Source of the DNA: Cyclobacteriaceae bacterium | GTDB lineage: Bacteria > Bacteroidota > Bacteroidia > Cytophagales > Cyclobacteriaceae | NCBI GenBank assembly: GCA_028281285.1 | Contig: JANQKF010000022.1 | Location: 62,001-126,000, forward strand | Direction of reading: 5' to 3' | DNA length: 64,000 nt | Shown: positions 19,180 to 27,623 of the stretch, in pieces | How positions within the stretch are numbered: position 1 is the stretch's first letter | Layout: each line of letters opens with the position of its first letter | Translations under genes and position numbers: made by a program | The notes under the pieces: model-generated | Told to the model about the DNA's origin: nothing | The model's database searches: none | Seen by the model: only the letters and a program-made list of their open reading frames with translations

Positions 19180-19326
19180 TACAATTAATCATTAGTGCCA
19201 GTTATTTCAGTTGATCCTGCACTTTTCCCAATCTTATGAAAATTAATATAATGTATTTGTGATTTATTAACCATAAGCGTGGCTATTAACATAATTAGAC
19301 TAAAGATTTATCCTAGTTTATGATAT

Positions 19327-19815
19327 TCACGATTTAGGATAGTCGTAATACACCTTCTTGCCAATGGTGTGTAGAATATCCTTCCAGGAGTTAATATCAA
19401 ATTCAATTCCGCAGATGGCACAGGTAGGCAGATTGTCGAGATAGAAATTACAGAGATCATTGATCAACCAGGTGAAGCCAGGGTTATGACCGAATATCAT
19501 AGCCGAGTCATGCATATCTGAAATATTAGCCACGATTCTCTTTAAGGTGGATGTGCCGGCATGGTAGATATTCCGGTCCTCTTCAATCCGCTGGTCAGGA
19601 TAGCCAATTTTAGCCGCAATTCCTCTGGCAGCGGTAATGGCTCTGTTTGCGGGAGAACTCAGGATTAAATCAGGTAAGATTCCTTCATTGGCAATACGTT
19701 GCCCCATATCCGGAACATCCCTTTGCCCGCGCTTATTGAGCGGCCTGTCAAAGTCGCTTAGGTAGGGATAATCCCAACTTGATTTGGCATGTCGAACAAT
19801 GTAGAGGGTCTTCAA
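19327..19815 (-). CDS. SixA-like histidine phosphatase
   Basis: A 162-residue histidine phosphatase-superfamily protein. It opens with YIVRHAKSSWD, the RHG-type catalytic motif (His9 phospho-acceptor), followed by LNKRGQRDVPDMGQRIA, SSPANRAITAA and the second catalytic histidine in GHNPG. The size and RHAKS form match SixA-type phosphohistidine phosphatases, which act on His-phosphorylated proteins; the substrate here is unknown. The gene stands alone, divergent from the cold-shock gene 93 bases away. Confidence 0.88.
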   Translation of the reverse strand: MKTLYIVRHAKSSWDYPYLSDFDRPLNKRGQRDVPDMGQRIANEGILPDLILSSPANRAITAARGIAAKIGYPDQRIEEDRNIYHAGTSTLKRIVANISDMHDSAMIFGHNPGFTWLINDLCNFYLDNLPTCAICGIEFDINSWKDILHTIGKKVYYDYPKS

Positions 19816-19908
19816 AATTCCTTAAAAATTATAATACGAACTATTTAGTGTCACAACCGTTATAATCACCTAAATTGCAGTATAATATTTTACAATTAAC
19901 AAATTACA

Positions 19909-20100
19909 ATGAAAACAGGTACCGTAAAATTCTTCCTTGATGATAAGGGCTTCGGTTTTATCATCGATGACGAAACTGGGGAGGAATTCTTTGTTCACGT
20001 GTCAGGCACGGTGGATGCAATCAGTAAGGATGACAAAGTCACATTCGACACTGAAGAAGGACGAAAAGGCATTAATGCCGTCAATGTTAAAAAGGCATAA
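19909..20100 (+). CDS. Cold-shock domain protein (CspA family)
   Basis: A 63-residue single cold-shock domain, a nucleic-acid chaperone. RNP1 is KGFGFI and RNP2 FFVHVSG, in a five-strand OB fold beginning MKTGTVKFFLDDKGFGFI. The family commonly autoregulates through a long structured leader; here about 93 bases separate it from the divergent phosphatase gene. It is followed by a strong terminator (20132-20160), so it is monocistronic. Confidence 0.95.
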   Translation: MKTGTVKFFLDDKGFGFIIDDETGEEFFVHVSGTVDAISKDDKVTFDTEEGRKGINAVNVKKA

Positions 20101-20131
20101 TTAAACGAATTATAACTTCTTACATTTACTG

Positions 20132-20160
20132 CCCCTGACCATAGCGTCAGGGGTTTTTTT
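20132..20160 (+). terminator. Rho-independent terminator of the cold-shock gene
   Basis: CCCCTGAC (20132-20139), six-base loop, GTCAGGGG (20146-20153), then seven T. This is a textbook intrinsic terminator 32 bases after the stop. Confidence 0.95.
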
Positions 20161-20215
20161 ATGCTAAAATTTGATTGGTTCCTATTCTTCACATCAAATC
20201 CTTTGGTACTTCATT

Positions 20216-20340
20216 TTTGCCTTGAACCAAAAACGAAGCAAAAAATTCAAGGCTATGGCAAAACCACTAAAATTCAACGCCCAATGCTGAAAACCTTCGA
20301 ACTGGCTAAGCTCAAACAATGAAGGACTCTTTTGCTTGTG
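20216..20340. repeat. Probable Bacteroidota interspersed intergenic repeat
   Basis: A non-coding stretch downstream of the aldo/keto reductase gene. It contains the perfect inverted pair GCCTTGAA (20219-20226) and TTCAAGGC (20246-20253) and, on the plus strand, CTTCGAACTGGCTAAGCTCA. The minus-strand translation (SLFELSQFEGFQ...) resembles short spurious proteins I associate with a repeat family spread across Bacteroidota genomes. That recognition is from memory and not verified; only one copy occurs in this window. Confidence 0.45.
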
Positions 20341-20347
20341 TGAAGGT

Positions 20348-21316
20348 TTATTGATTCCAGAGCCAATCGGCTGTATACCATCCGCCTTCTCTTTCCCAAA
20401 ATTTCCCATTCAAAAACCGATAATCCATATCTAATCGGGCAATGTCGTTCATATTCTGATCAGTCAAAGGAATATTAGCGGCTTCCAGATTTTGTTTCAA
20501 TCGTTCCGGATTGACGGATTTAGGAATTACTGCTGTCCCTCTAGCTTCTGCCCATTTGATCAGAATTTGAGCCGGATGTACACCATGTTCATTGGCAATT
20601 CGCTTTAATGTCGGGTTAACGAATAAATCAGGCTCATCAGCTCCTTTCATACTTGCCGCGCGGTCCCTCGATCCCAACGGAGAATAAGCGGTGTAGTGAA
20701 TGTCATTTTCTCTGCAGAATTCAAAAAGGTCATTTTGGGCGAGCATTGGATGTGATTCTACCTGATTCATTTCAGGCTTTATCATCGATTGCTTCAGGAG
20801 CTTTTTGAGCTTGGGGATATTGAAATTAGACACCCCAATATGCTTAACAAGCCCCCTGTCAACACAGGCTTCCATTGCTTTCCAGGTGGCAGAAACGGGC
20901 ATTTCGGTGATGGGGAAAAAGCCGCTTGCTGTCTGTGGGAAAATTTCATCTTTCTTTTGAGCGATGGGCCAATGAATCAAATAGAGGTCTAAATAATCGA
21001 GTTGGAGGGCATCAAGCGTCTCTCTCAAGGCAGGCTCCACATCTTCCGGAGCATGGAAGCTATTCCAAAGTTTTGAGGTGACCCAAAGTTCTTCCCGTTT
21101 GACATCACCTGCTTTGAAGGCTTCTTGAAAAGCTTTTCCGATTTCATCCTCATTTTGATAGATCCATGCACAATCGATATGGCGATAGCCTATTTTGATG
21201 GCATCTCGGACGGCCTGATACACTTCCCCGGGTTCCGACTTCCATGTACCGAGCCCGATAGCGTCACACTCGTCTCCATTCTTGAATTTCAGTTTGTTCA
21301 TAGCTAGTTCATTCAC
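20348..21316 (-). CDS. Aldo/keto reductase
   Basis: NADPH-dependent carbonyl reductase of the AKR superfamily (322 residues). The (beta/alpha)8 barrel signatures are clear: IGLGTWKSEPGEV; the catalytic-tetrad region GYRHIDCAWIYQNEDEIGKA (Asp and Tyr); the Lys in LWVTSKLWN; the His in LYLIHWPI; the family motif HIGVSNFNIPKLKKLL; and the cofactor-binding VIPKSVNPERLKQNL. An in-frame ATG five codons later (21301) is an equally reasonable start. It is close to eukaryotic-type aldehyde/aldose reductases. The gene is isolated and its physiological substrate cannot be read from context. Confidence 0.93.
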   Translation of the reverse strand: MNELAMNKLKFKNGDECDAIGLGTWKSEPGEVYQAVRDAIKIGYRHIDCAWIYQNEDEIGKAFQEAFKAGDVKREELWVTSKLWNSFHAPEDVEPALRETLDALQLDYLDLYLIHWPIAQKKDEIFPQTASGFFPITEMPVSATWKAMEACVDRGLVKHIGVSNFNIPKLKKLLKQSMIKPEMNQVESHPMLAQNDLFEFCRENDIHYTAYSPLGSRDRAASMKGADEPDLFVNPTLKRIANEHGVHPAQILIKWAEARGTAVIPKSVNPERLKQNLEAANIPLTDQNMNDIARLDMDYRFLNGKFWEREGGWYTADWLWNQ

Positions 21317-21359
21317 TTAAGAATTAAGCTACTAAGAATATTCTGGTATGACAATGCCT

Positions 21360-24023
21360 TTACTCGTTCCGAAGGATTTTTGTAGGATTGACCAAAGCGA
21401 TCTTGACCCCTTGATAACTCACGGTGACAAATACTAAAGCAACAGTTACTACCCCCGCCAGGATAAACGCTAGCGCTCCGATTGAAACATGATAAGCGAA
21501 GTCACTTAACCATTGCTCCAAAGCAAAATAGGCCGCAGGAACTGCCACAGCAAAAGCTACACCGATTAGAATCAGAAACTCTTTCGAAAAGACAGCAATG
21601 ATACTTGGCAAGGAAGCTCCTAATACTTTCCTGATGCTCATTTCCTTGCTACGTTGGTTAACTACATAAGTAGCCAGGCCAAACAGACCGGTACAGGACA
21701 TAATGATGGCGATATAAGTAAAGATGTCGAAAATCGAGGTCGAAGAACGATCAGCTTCATATTGGCGATCCAAATACTCATCGAGAAATGAGTAATTGAT
21801 GGGTTGTTCAGAAAACTCCGCCCAAGTGTCTTCAATGTTTTGAATCGCATTTCTAATGTTGGTAGTATTCAATCGGATAGCGAGTACATTCGAATTGAAA
21901 TTGTTGCCCCCATAAAACATTACCAATGGACTTACTTCTGAGTGCAATGAATAGAAGTTATAATCCTTTACCACACCAATAATTGTGAATTCAGGATTGG
22001 GACCGTTAGGGTTATTGTTGTTACCTCCAAAAAACTTCAAACCTATGGGGGCCTGAACACCCATAGCCTCAACTGTAGCCTCGTTGACCAGAATATTGAG
22101 GGAATCATTGAAGTTGATATCGAAGCTTCGACCCATCACTATTTCGAACTCCATTGTTGTTACATATTCTCTATCGATAGTGAGTGAATTGACACGCACA
22201 TCATCAATTTCCGGATCGTTCACCTCAAAGACAGCACTTCCCAGGAAATCGCCCGGAACACCAAAGGTTTTGCCAACAGCTTCGACTTCACTTAGTTGGT
22301 TTAATCGGTTATAGAAAGCATTATAGTTGTCACCAGTGGAAATGGCTCCTCGGATTACCATAAGGTCCTTTTTATTGAAGCCGAGGTCTTTGTTGAGCAA
22401 ATAATTCATTTGCTGGCCCACAATGATGGATCCCGAGATCATGAAGATGGAGATAATGAATTGTACTACGATAAGCCCGTTTCTAAGCCAAACTCCTTTA
22501 TTGCTGCTTTTGTAATTCCCCTTGAGTACTGTTGATGGTTGTAGCCTGGAAATGACCATGGCCGGATAAAAACCAGACAGGATTCCAATTAACACGATGA
22601 ATATGAGTAAGGAAAGTATCCCTACCGGCTGAATGATGGTGCTGAAGTTTAAGTGAGTTCCCAGAATCTCGTTAAACTTTGGTATTGATATGAACACCAG
22701 CCCTATGGAAAGAACAGAAGCAATAAAACAGATAAATATCGATTCTGTCAGGAATTGGGAGATCAATGCAGATCGTTGTGAACCCATAACTTTTCTTATA
22801 CCAACCTCCTTGGCCCTTTCTGTAGATCGAGCAATGGAAAGGTTAATAAAGTTGATACTGCTGATGGTCAGAATGATTATGGCAATGACCGTGATGATGT
22901 ATACATAGGCGATATCACTGTTTGGTTCTACTTCCACATCCAGGTTCGAACGTAAGTGGATGGATTCGATGGGCTGAAGAAAGTAGTTAAACGAATGTCC
23001 TTGTTCTTTCCAGTCCGTACCTTGTGCCTGAACATAGTTAGCTCCACCGTAGGTTTCGGATAGGTTTGGAAACTCCTTTTCAAATTCCTGAGGGTCAATG
23101 CCTTTCTTAAGCTTAACATAGGTGTACACCCATGGATTAATCCAGCTTCCTTGAGTTATGGCATTGTTTAAGAATTGCAGACTAAAAATGGAGCCGAGAA
23201 TGTCAAAATGCATATGAGAGTTCTCCGGAATATCTTTAATCACCGCGTTGATTTGTATTGGATTGCCACCTGTGCTGATCGTTTTTTCCAATACATCGGT
23301 AGTACCAAAATACTTCATGGCAGTGCTTTCGGTGAGCACTACACCATTTATATTGTCCAAGGCCGTTCGAGGATTTCCCTGGATAAATTCATGTGAGAAG
23401 ACATCGAAAAAGGAGGAATCAGCAAAATGGAATCGTGTTTCTGTGAAGCTCCGATTATTCTCCTGAATGGTTATCGTGATTTCATTATTGAAAAAAAGGC
23501 GATGATGGCGTGTGACGGCTTCCACCTGCGGATAGTATTCTTTCAAAGTGGGGGCAAGCATTATTGACGAGGTGCCGAACATTTTAACCCGTCCCGGATA
23601 TACTCTTTCCAGGGCAATTCGGTGAATCCGATCACTGTCCTCATAAAACTTGTCGTAAGAGGTTTCATAGTTGACATAGATGGCAATCAGCATTACGCTG
23701 GCAATTCCAACGGACAAGCCGAGTATATTGATAAAGGCGTAAACCTTGTTCTTACGCAGATTGCGATAAGAGATTTTAAGGTGGTTTTTAGTCATCATAA
23801 CTCTTGAGTTTCTTTTTCCCTTTTTAAAAATGTGTGGTCGCATTAACCGAAGTACTTGCCACCAATACAGTAGTTTGGCGTAGGTGACTGTTTTTGTTTC
23901 CAGGTTGTCTGCATACTGTTCTTCCAAATCACCCAATACCTCATCAATCCATTCATCTGAACAGAAGAAAGAGAGAAAACGCTGCGCTAGCTGAGGAGGG
24001 TGATATTTTTGGGTTTCAGCCAT
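21360..24023 (-). CDS. FtsX/MacB-like ABC transporter permease with N-terminal prefix domain
   Basis: An 887-residue inner-membrane permease. The first ~85 residues form the small 'permease prefix' domain (PPQLAQRFLSFFCSDEWID, LGDLEEQYADN) found on permeases paired with PadR regulators. Then follow two MacB-type units: TM1 (about 100-120, INILGLSVGIASVMLIAIYV), a periplasmic domain, three TMs (about 385-490) with TERAKEVGIRKVMGSQRSAL, a second TM and periplasmic domain, and three C-terminal TMs with QRSKEMSIRKVLGASLPSII. No ATP-binding subunit is encoded beside it. The start overlaps the padR stop by eight bases. The family exports peptides, antibiotics or lipoproteins, or acts in signalling; the substrate is unknown. 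Confidence 0.92.
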   Translation of the reverse strand: MAETQKYHPPQLAQRFLSFFCSDEWIDEVLGDLEEQYADNLETKTVTYAKLLYWWQVLRLMRPHIFKKGKRNSRVMMTKNHLKISYRNLRKNKVYAFINILGLSVGIASVMLIAIYVNYETSYDKFYEDSDRIHRIALERVYPGRVKMFGTSSIMLAPTLKEYYPQVEAVTRHHRLFFNNEITITIQENNRSFTETRFHFADSSFFDVFSHEFIQGNPRTALDNINGVVLTESTAMKYFGTTDVLEKTISTGGNPIQINAVIKDIPENSHMHFDILGSIFSLQFLNNAITQGSWINPWVYTYVKLKKGIDPQEFEKEFPNLSETYGGANYVQAQGTDWKEQGHSFNYFLQPIESIHLRSNLDVEVEPNSDIAYVYIITVIAIIILTISSINFINLSIARSTERAKEVGIRKVMGSQRSALISQFLTESIFICFIASVLSIGLVFISIPKFNEILGTHLNFSTIIQPVGILSLLIFIVLIGILSGFYPAMVISRLQPSTVLKGNYKSSNKGVWLRNGLIVVQFIISIFMISGSIIVGQQMNYLLNKDLGFNKKDLMVIRGAISTGDNYNAFYNRLNQLSEVEAVGKTFGVPGDFLGSAVFEVNDPEIDDVRVNSLTIDREYVTTMEFEIVMGRSFDINFNDSLNILVNEATVEAMGVQAPIGLKFFGGNNNNPNGPNPEFTIIGVVKDYNFYSLHSEVSPLVMFYGGNNFNSNVLAIRLNTTNIRNAIQNIEDTWAEFSEQPINYSFLDEYLDRQYEADRSSTSIFDIFTYIAIIMSCTGLFGLATYVVNQRSKEMSIRKVLGASLPSIIAVFSKEFLILIGVAFAVAVPAAYFALEQWLSDFAYHVSIGALAFILAGVVTVALVFVTVSYQGVKIALVNPTKILRNE

Positions 24024-24351
24024 TAAATGACAATCGATTCGTAGCCACTTTGGTCCACATGGATTGACGGATGTTCATCAATTCCTCCATCACTTTGTAG
24101 CCCTTTTGACTAAGGCTGTACAGACGCTTGCTTCGCCCTCCACGCTTGCTACTGCTGCCACCCATTTCGGATTTCAGCATGCCTTTGTTCTCCAGACGAT
24201 ATAGAATGGTATGAACTGTCCCTAATGACCAACTCTGACCTGTTTCGTCCTTGATTTCCTTAATGATGCCATAGGCATAGGCTTCTGGCTGAAGGCTACC
24301 CACAGCTAATAAAACAATCTCTTCCTGATTGCTTATCGGTTCGTTTTTCAT
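24016..24351 (-). CDS. PadR-family transcriptional regulator
   Basis: A 111-residue winged-helix repressor. LAVGSLQPEAYAYGIIKEI and WSLGTVHTILYRLENKGMLKSE are the PadR helix-turn-helix, followed by the wing (GGRSKRLYSLSQKGYKVMEE). It overlaps the permease gene by eight bases, so it most likely controls that permease and itself. A 26-base palindrome 12 bases upstream of its ATG (24363-24388) is the obvious candidate operator. The inducing ligand is unknown. Confidence 0.93.
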   Translation of the reverse strand: MKNEPISNQEEIVLLAVGSLQPEAYAYGIIKEIKDETGQSWSLGTVHTILYRLENKGMLKSEMGGSSSKRGGRSKRLYSLSQKGYKVMEELMNIRQSMWTKVATNRLSFNG

Positions 24352-24362
24352 AGTTGTAAGCT

Positions 24363-24388
24363 ATTTGTTTTTTGTACACAAAACAAAT
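24363..24388. promoter_or_regulatory. Palindromic candidate PadR operator
   Basis: ATTTGTTTT (24363-24371) and AAAACAAAT (24380-24388) are perfect 9-base inverted arms separated by eight bases. The site is 12 bases upstream of the padR ATG, where repressor binding would block transcription. PadR binding is inferred from position. Confidence 0.55.
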
Positions 24389-24463
24389 GATCAATACAAC
24401 ATCAAGACGTTTAGAATGGAATAAGGTTGCCTAGAGGAGAATTTAACTTCGGTAAGAATACAA

Positions 24464-24486
24464 TTTATGCAACATCGTTGCAAAAA
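24464..24486. promoter_or_regulatory. Candidate Zur box 1 (before COG0523 GTPase)
   Basis: Core TGCAACATCGTTGCA (24468-24482) is an inverted repeat around a central T at 24475, with A/T-rich flanks. It is about 104 bases upstream of the GTPase ATG. Similar sites occur at 31081, 44679, 44721 and 52065. Confidence 0.6.
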
Positions 24487-24585
24487 CAATTTGAGACAAC
24501 TACTTTTGAACCCCCAATGGTGTGGGGCCAGGGAAAGCTTGGAATAGTGAATGGCTTTATAACCTTGAAATCTTTAATCTGACTT

Positions 24586-25791
24586 ATGTTTAATAAACTA
24601 CCAGTTACTGTACTTTCTGGCTTTTTGGGAGCTGGAAAGACCACTTTGCTTAATCATGTATTGCACAATAAGGAAGGAATGCGCGTGGCCGTAATCGTCA
24701 ATGACATGAGTGAAGTCAATATCGATGCCGAGCTTGTGAAGCAAGGGAATACACTTAGCCGCACGGATGAGAAGCTGGTGGAAATGAGTAATGGCTGTAT
24801 CTGTTGTACACTTAGGGAAGACTTAATTGAAGAAGTAGCTAAGCTTGCTCTTGAAAAGAAATACGATTATCTGCTGATAGAGAGCACTGGAATTTCAGAA
24901 CCCCTACCAGTGGCCCAGACCTTTTGGTTTGAGAGCGATGAGTTAGAAGTAAATCTTTCGGATGTGTGTCAATTGGATACCATGGTCACCGTAATCGATG
25001 CTTTTAACTTTCTGAAAGACTTTGGATCGGCTGATACTATTGCCAGTCGTGAAATGAATGATGAAGAAGGTGACGAGCGAACCATTGTGAATCTGCTCAC
25101 TGACCAGGTAGAGTTTGCAGATGTGATTCTCATAAACAAGACGGACCTCGTAAGTACAGACGAATTGAATCTACTTAAGGGAATGATTACCAAGTTAAAC
25201 CCCAAAGCAAGATTAATAGAGACTCAATTTGGGAAAGTAGCATTGGATAAGATTCTAGATACGGGGCGCTTCGATTATGAAACTACCTCTCAGTCGGCCG
25301 GATGGATTCAGGAATTGGAGAACGAACATACTCCTGAAACCGAAGAGTACGGTATTGGGTCTTTCGTTTTCCAAAGTCAGAAACCTTTTCACCCAGAGCG
25401 CTTTTGGCAATACGTTTCAATGCTTTGGCCGAGTAATATAATCCGAAGTAAAGGACTATTCTGGATTGCTTCGAGGTCCGACCAGGCCTTATCATGGAGT
25501 CAGGCAGGCGGTTCGTTGAGGGCCGATGCTGCCGGGGTTTGGTGGTGCTCTATGCCCTATGAACAGCGAATCCGATATGAGGCATTTGTCGAAAACAGGG
25601 ACGAAATAGAATCGAGATGGGATAAGGATTTCGGTGATCGTAAAAGTGAATTAGTGATCATTGGGCAAGTTCTGGACAAAGAACAGATCACCAAACAATT
25701 GAATGAGTGCCTATGTACGGATGAGGAGCTGTTTATGTGGCGAAATGGCGAACACTTCAAAGATCCCTGGCCAGTCGAACGTTGGGATTGA
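24586..25791 (+). CDS. COG0523/CobW GTPase, ZigA-type zinc metallochaperone
   Basis: G3E-family GTPase of 401 residues. Walker [10 protein letters not shown] is at 12-20, the metal-binding CxCC motif GCICC at 70-74, the Walker B-like [20 protein letters not shown] follows, and the specificity motif NKTDL. The CobW C-terminal domain starts at about 280 ([20 protein letters not shown]) and ends in a segment with NECLCTDEE. The length and C-terminus resemble the longer ZigA/YeiR-like proteins that deliver zinc under deficiency. A palindromic site resembling the other four in this window lies about 104 bases upstream, consistent with Zur control. It is monocistronic as far as can be seen. Zinc as the metal is inferred from family and context. 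Confidence 0.92.
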   Translation: MFNKLPVTVLSGFLGAGKTTLLNHVLHNKEGMRVAVIVNDMSEVNIDAELVKQGNTLSRTDEKLVEMSNGCICCTLREDLIEEVAKLALEKKYDYLLIESTGISEPLPVAQTFWFESDELEVNLSDVCQLDTMVTVIDAFNFLKDFGSADTIASREMNDEEGDERTIVNLLTDQVEFADVILINKTDLVSTDELNLLKGMITKLNPKARLIETQFGKVALDKILDTGRFDYETTSQSAGWIQELENEHTPETEEYGIGSFVFQSQKPFHPERFWQYVSMLWPSNIIRSKGLFWIASRSDQALSWSQAGGSLRADAAGVWWCSMPYEQRIRYEAFVENRDEIESRWDKDFGDRKSELVIIGQVLDKEQITKQLNECLCTDEELFMWRNGEHFKDPWPVERWD

Positions 25792-25920
25792 CCAATAGTC
25801 TTTTTAGCTGAGGTTATGAGGATCTGGAATATTAAGAAACAGTAAAATTTCTCAAGTGGCAGTGCATGCCTGTGTTTTACTCCCTATTTTGACCTTAGTT
25901 TGAACTATCTTCGTCTTATC

Positions 25921-26685
25921 ATGAAGCGACTAGTCTCCAAAACAAAGTGGCCAGGGATATGCCTTGTATTGTTGATCTCATGTTCGAGTCCTTCTGAATA
26001 CGATCTGTCCTATTCCTGGTCTCCGGTTAAAATCAGTCCTGACATTGCCGCTTCGGACCAAGTGGAGGCCATAATATCACCTTATAGGAGCCAACTGGAT
26101 TCTATTATGAACGAGGTGATTGGCTATGCTGCTCATGATTTAACCTCACAGGGACAATATGAGTCTACCTTGGGGACCTTTGTCACAGAACTTCTATTGA
26201 CGCAATCGATTTCCGCATATGATCTGGATGTTGATGTAGCAATCATGAATCATCGCGGAGGACTCAGAGCCCCGATAAATCGAGGTCCTATTACACTTGG
26301 TGAAGTCTTTGAAGTAATGCCATTTGAGAATCAAATGATTTTGCTCGAAATGTCAGGCGAAACTTTGTTAGAGGTGGTTGAGCATATTGGCAAATCCGGG
26401 AGGAGCATGATATGGCCAGTGAGCTTTCGTGTGACTGAGTCTGGGCTGAAAAACATTCGATTGAATGGCAAAAGGATAATCGAAGATCAAAACTATATCT
26501 TATCGATCAGTGATTATCTTGCTAATGGGGGAGGTGGTTTCGAGATGTTGAGGCCTCTTAAAAAATTAGACATCAAACCAATTATGTTAAGGGACATGAT
26601 TGTTCAGGAAATCAAACAGCGTGCGGCAAAAGGTGATTCGATAAAAGCAGAATTGGCAAATCTCGTAACCGTTTCAGAACAATGA
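25921..26685 (+). CDS. 5'-nucleotidase C-terminal-domain lipoprotein
   Basis: A 254-residue lipoprotein corresponding to the substrate-binding C-terminal half of UshA-type 5'-nucleotidases. The start at ATG 25921 gives a lipoprotein signal with lipobox LISC, better than a TTG seven codons upstream. Family motifs are the NHRGGLRAPINRGPITLGEV segment, VMPFENQMILLEMSGETLLE, and the nucleobase-binding end YILSISDYLANGGGGFEML. It overlaps the next gene by 4 bases (ATGA), and that gene encodes the catalytic metallophosphatase half, so the two proteins should assemble into one enzyme. Order is reversed compared with the fused enzyme (C-terminal half first). Confidence 0.9.
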   Translation: MKRLVSKTKWPGICLVLLISCSSPSEYDLSYSWSPVKISPDIAASDQVEAIISPYRSQLDSIMNEVIGYAAHDLTSQGQYESTLGTFVTELLLTQSISAYDLDVDVAIMNHRGGLRAPINRGPITLGEVFEVMPFENQMILLEMSGETLLEVVEHIGKSGRSMIWPVSFRVTESGLKNIRLNGKRIIEDQNYILSISDYLANGGGGFEMLRPLKKLDIKPIMLRDMIVQEIKQRAAKGDSIKAELANLVTVSEQ

Positions 26686-27599
26686 AAAGAAGACAATTCA
26701 TCCTACGATCTTTGGCTGCATCTGCTTCCGTGGCAGTTTCACCACTTGTATTGAGCAGTTGTCAACCGAACTTAAACGGACGGAAACTGACCATTCTGCA
26801 CACTAACGATATGCACTCTCATATAGATCCATTTAAGGAAGGACGAAACAAAGGAATGGGAGGGATGGCAGCACGGGCAAGCGCCATCGAGAAAATAAGA
26901 GCGACTGAGGATAATGTGCTTTTGCTTGATGTGGGTGACGTGTTTCAGGGAACTCCTTATTTCAATATGTTTGGCGGAGAGCTGGAATTGAAGCTAATGA
27001 GTGAAATGGGTTATGATGCCACGACTGTCGGTAATCATGAATTTGATAATGGTCTGGACGGACTGGATCATGCGATGCAATTCGCAAACTTTCCTTATCT
27101 CAGTGCTAATTATGATTTTTCTAAAACCATCATTGCTCAAAAGGTCCGATCTTATCAGGTATTCAATAGAGGCGGGGTGAAAATTGGCATATTCGGACTT
27201 GGAGTAGGGCTCCAAGGTATGGTGAACCCGGCTTTGAGCGGAAATACAGTATATCTTGACCCTATTACTGTTGCAAAAGAAATGGTTCAGGAGTTGAAAG
27301 CGCAAAAGTGCGATCTAATTATTTGTCTTTCTCATATCGGTTATGAGTATGGTAATTCGGCTATTCCGTCCGATAAAAGGCTCGCACAAGAGGTGAGTGA
27401 GATCGATGTGATTCTTGGAGGACATACGCATACATTCATGGATGAACCGCTTCTCCTGACCAATAGTGAAGGATATACAACTACGATTAATCAGGTAGGT
27501 TGGGCAGGGATTAATCTGGGAAGAATAGATGTCGAGTTTACAGCAAAAGGGAAGGGTATGGTTGCTTATAACCCTATTCTTCTTTCGAATAAGGCCTGA
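26682..27599 (+). CDS. 5'-nucleotidase catalytic (metallophosphatase) subunit
   Basis: A 305-residue metallophosphoesterase, the catalytic half of an UshA-type 5'-nucleotidase. It begins with a twin-arginine-like KRRQFILRSLAASA and a lipobox (LSSC), suggesting Tat export and lipidation. Metal-binding motifs in order are: LHTNDMHSHIDP, LLLDVGDVFQGTPYF, VGNHEFDNGLDGL, CLSHIGYEYG and ILGGHTHTFM, which together give the complete dinuclear site. It overlaps the preceding substrate-binding gene by 4 bases. Tat export would fit metal loading in the cytoplasm. Nucleotide specificity is inferred from the family. Confidence 0.92.
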   Translation: MKRRQFILRSLAASASVAVSPLVLSSCQPNLNGRKLTILHTNDMHSHIDPFKEGRNKGMGGMAARASAIEKIRATEDNVLLLDVGDVFQGTPYFNMFGGELELKLMSEMGYDATTVGNHEFDNGLDGLDHAMQFANFPYLSANYDFSKTIIAQKVRSYQVFNRGGVKIGIFGLGVGLQGMVNPALSGNTVYLDPITVAKEMVQELKAQKCDLIICLSHIGYEYGNSAIPSDKRLAQEVSEIDVILGGHTHTFMDEPLLLTNSEGYTTTINQVGWAGINLGRIDVEFTAKGKGMVAYNPILLSNKA

Positions 27600-27623
27600 T
27601 CACAGCAAATAAGCATTGAGGAC

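Noticed and set aside
18925-19188. 87-codon plus-strand frame antisense to the start of the RelA/SpoT gene, considered as an antitoxin
   Set aside because: It overlaps conserved synthetase codons in antisense, shows no antitoxin-like features and has no promoter; chance is the better explanation.
20194-20409. 71-codon minus-strand frame over the end of the aldo/keto reductase gene
   Set aside because: It lies in the probable interspersed repeat and overlaps the real gene; its translation looks like spurious proteins produced by such repeats.
25850-25880. TGGCAG...TGC sequence before the 5'-nucleotidase genes considered as a second sigma-54 site
   Set aside because: GG and GC are 10, not 12, bases apart, and the TTGC element is imperfect.
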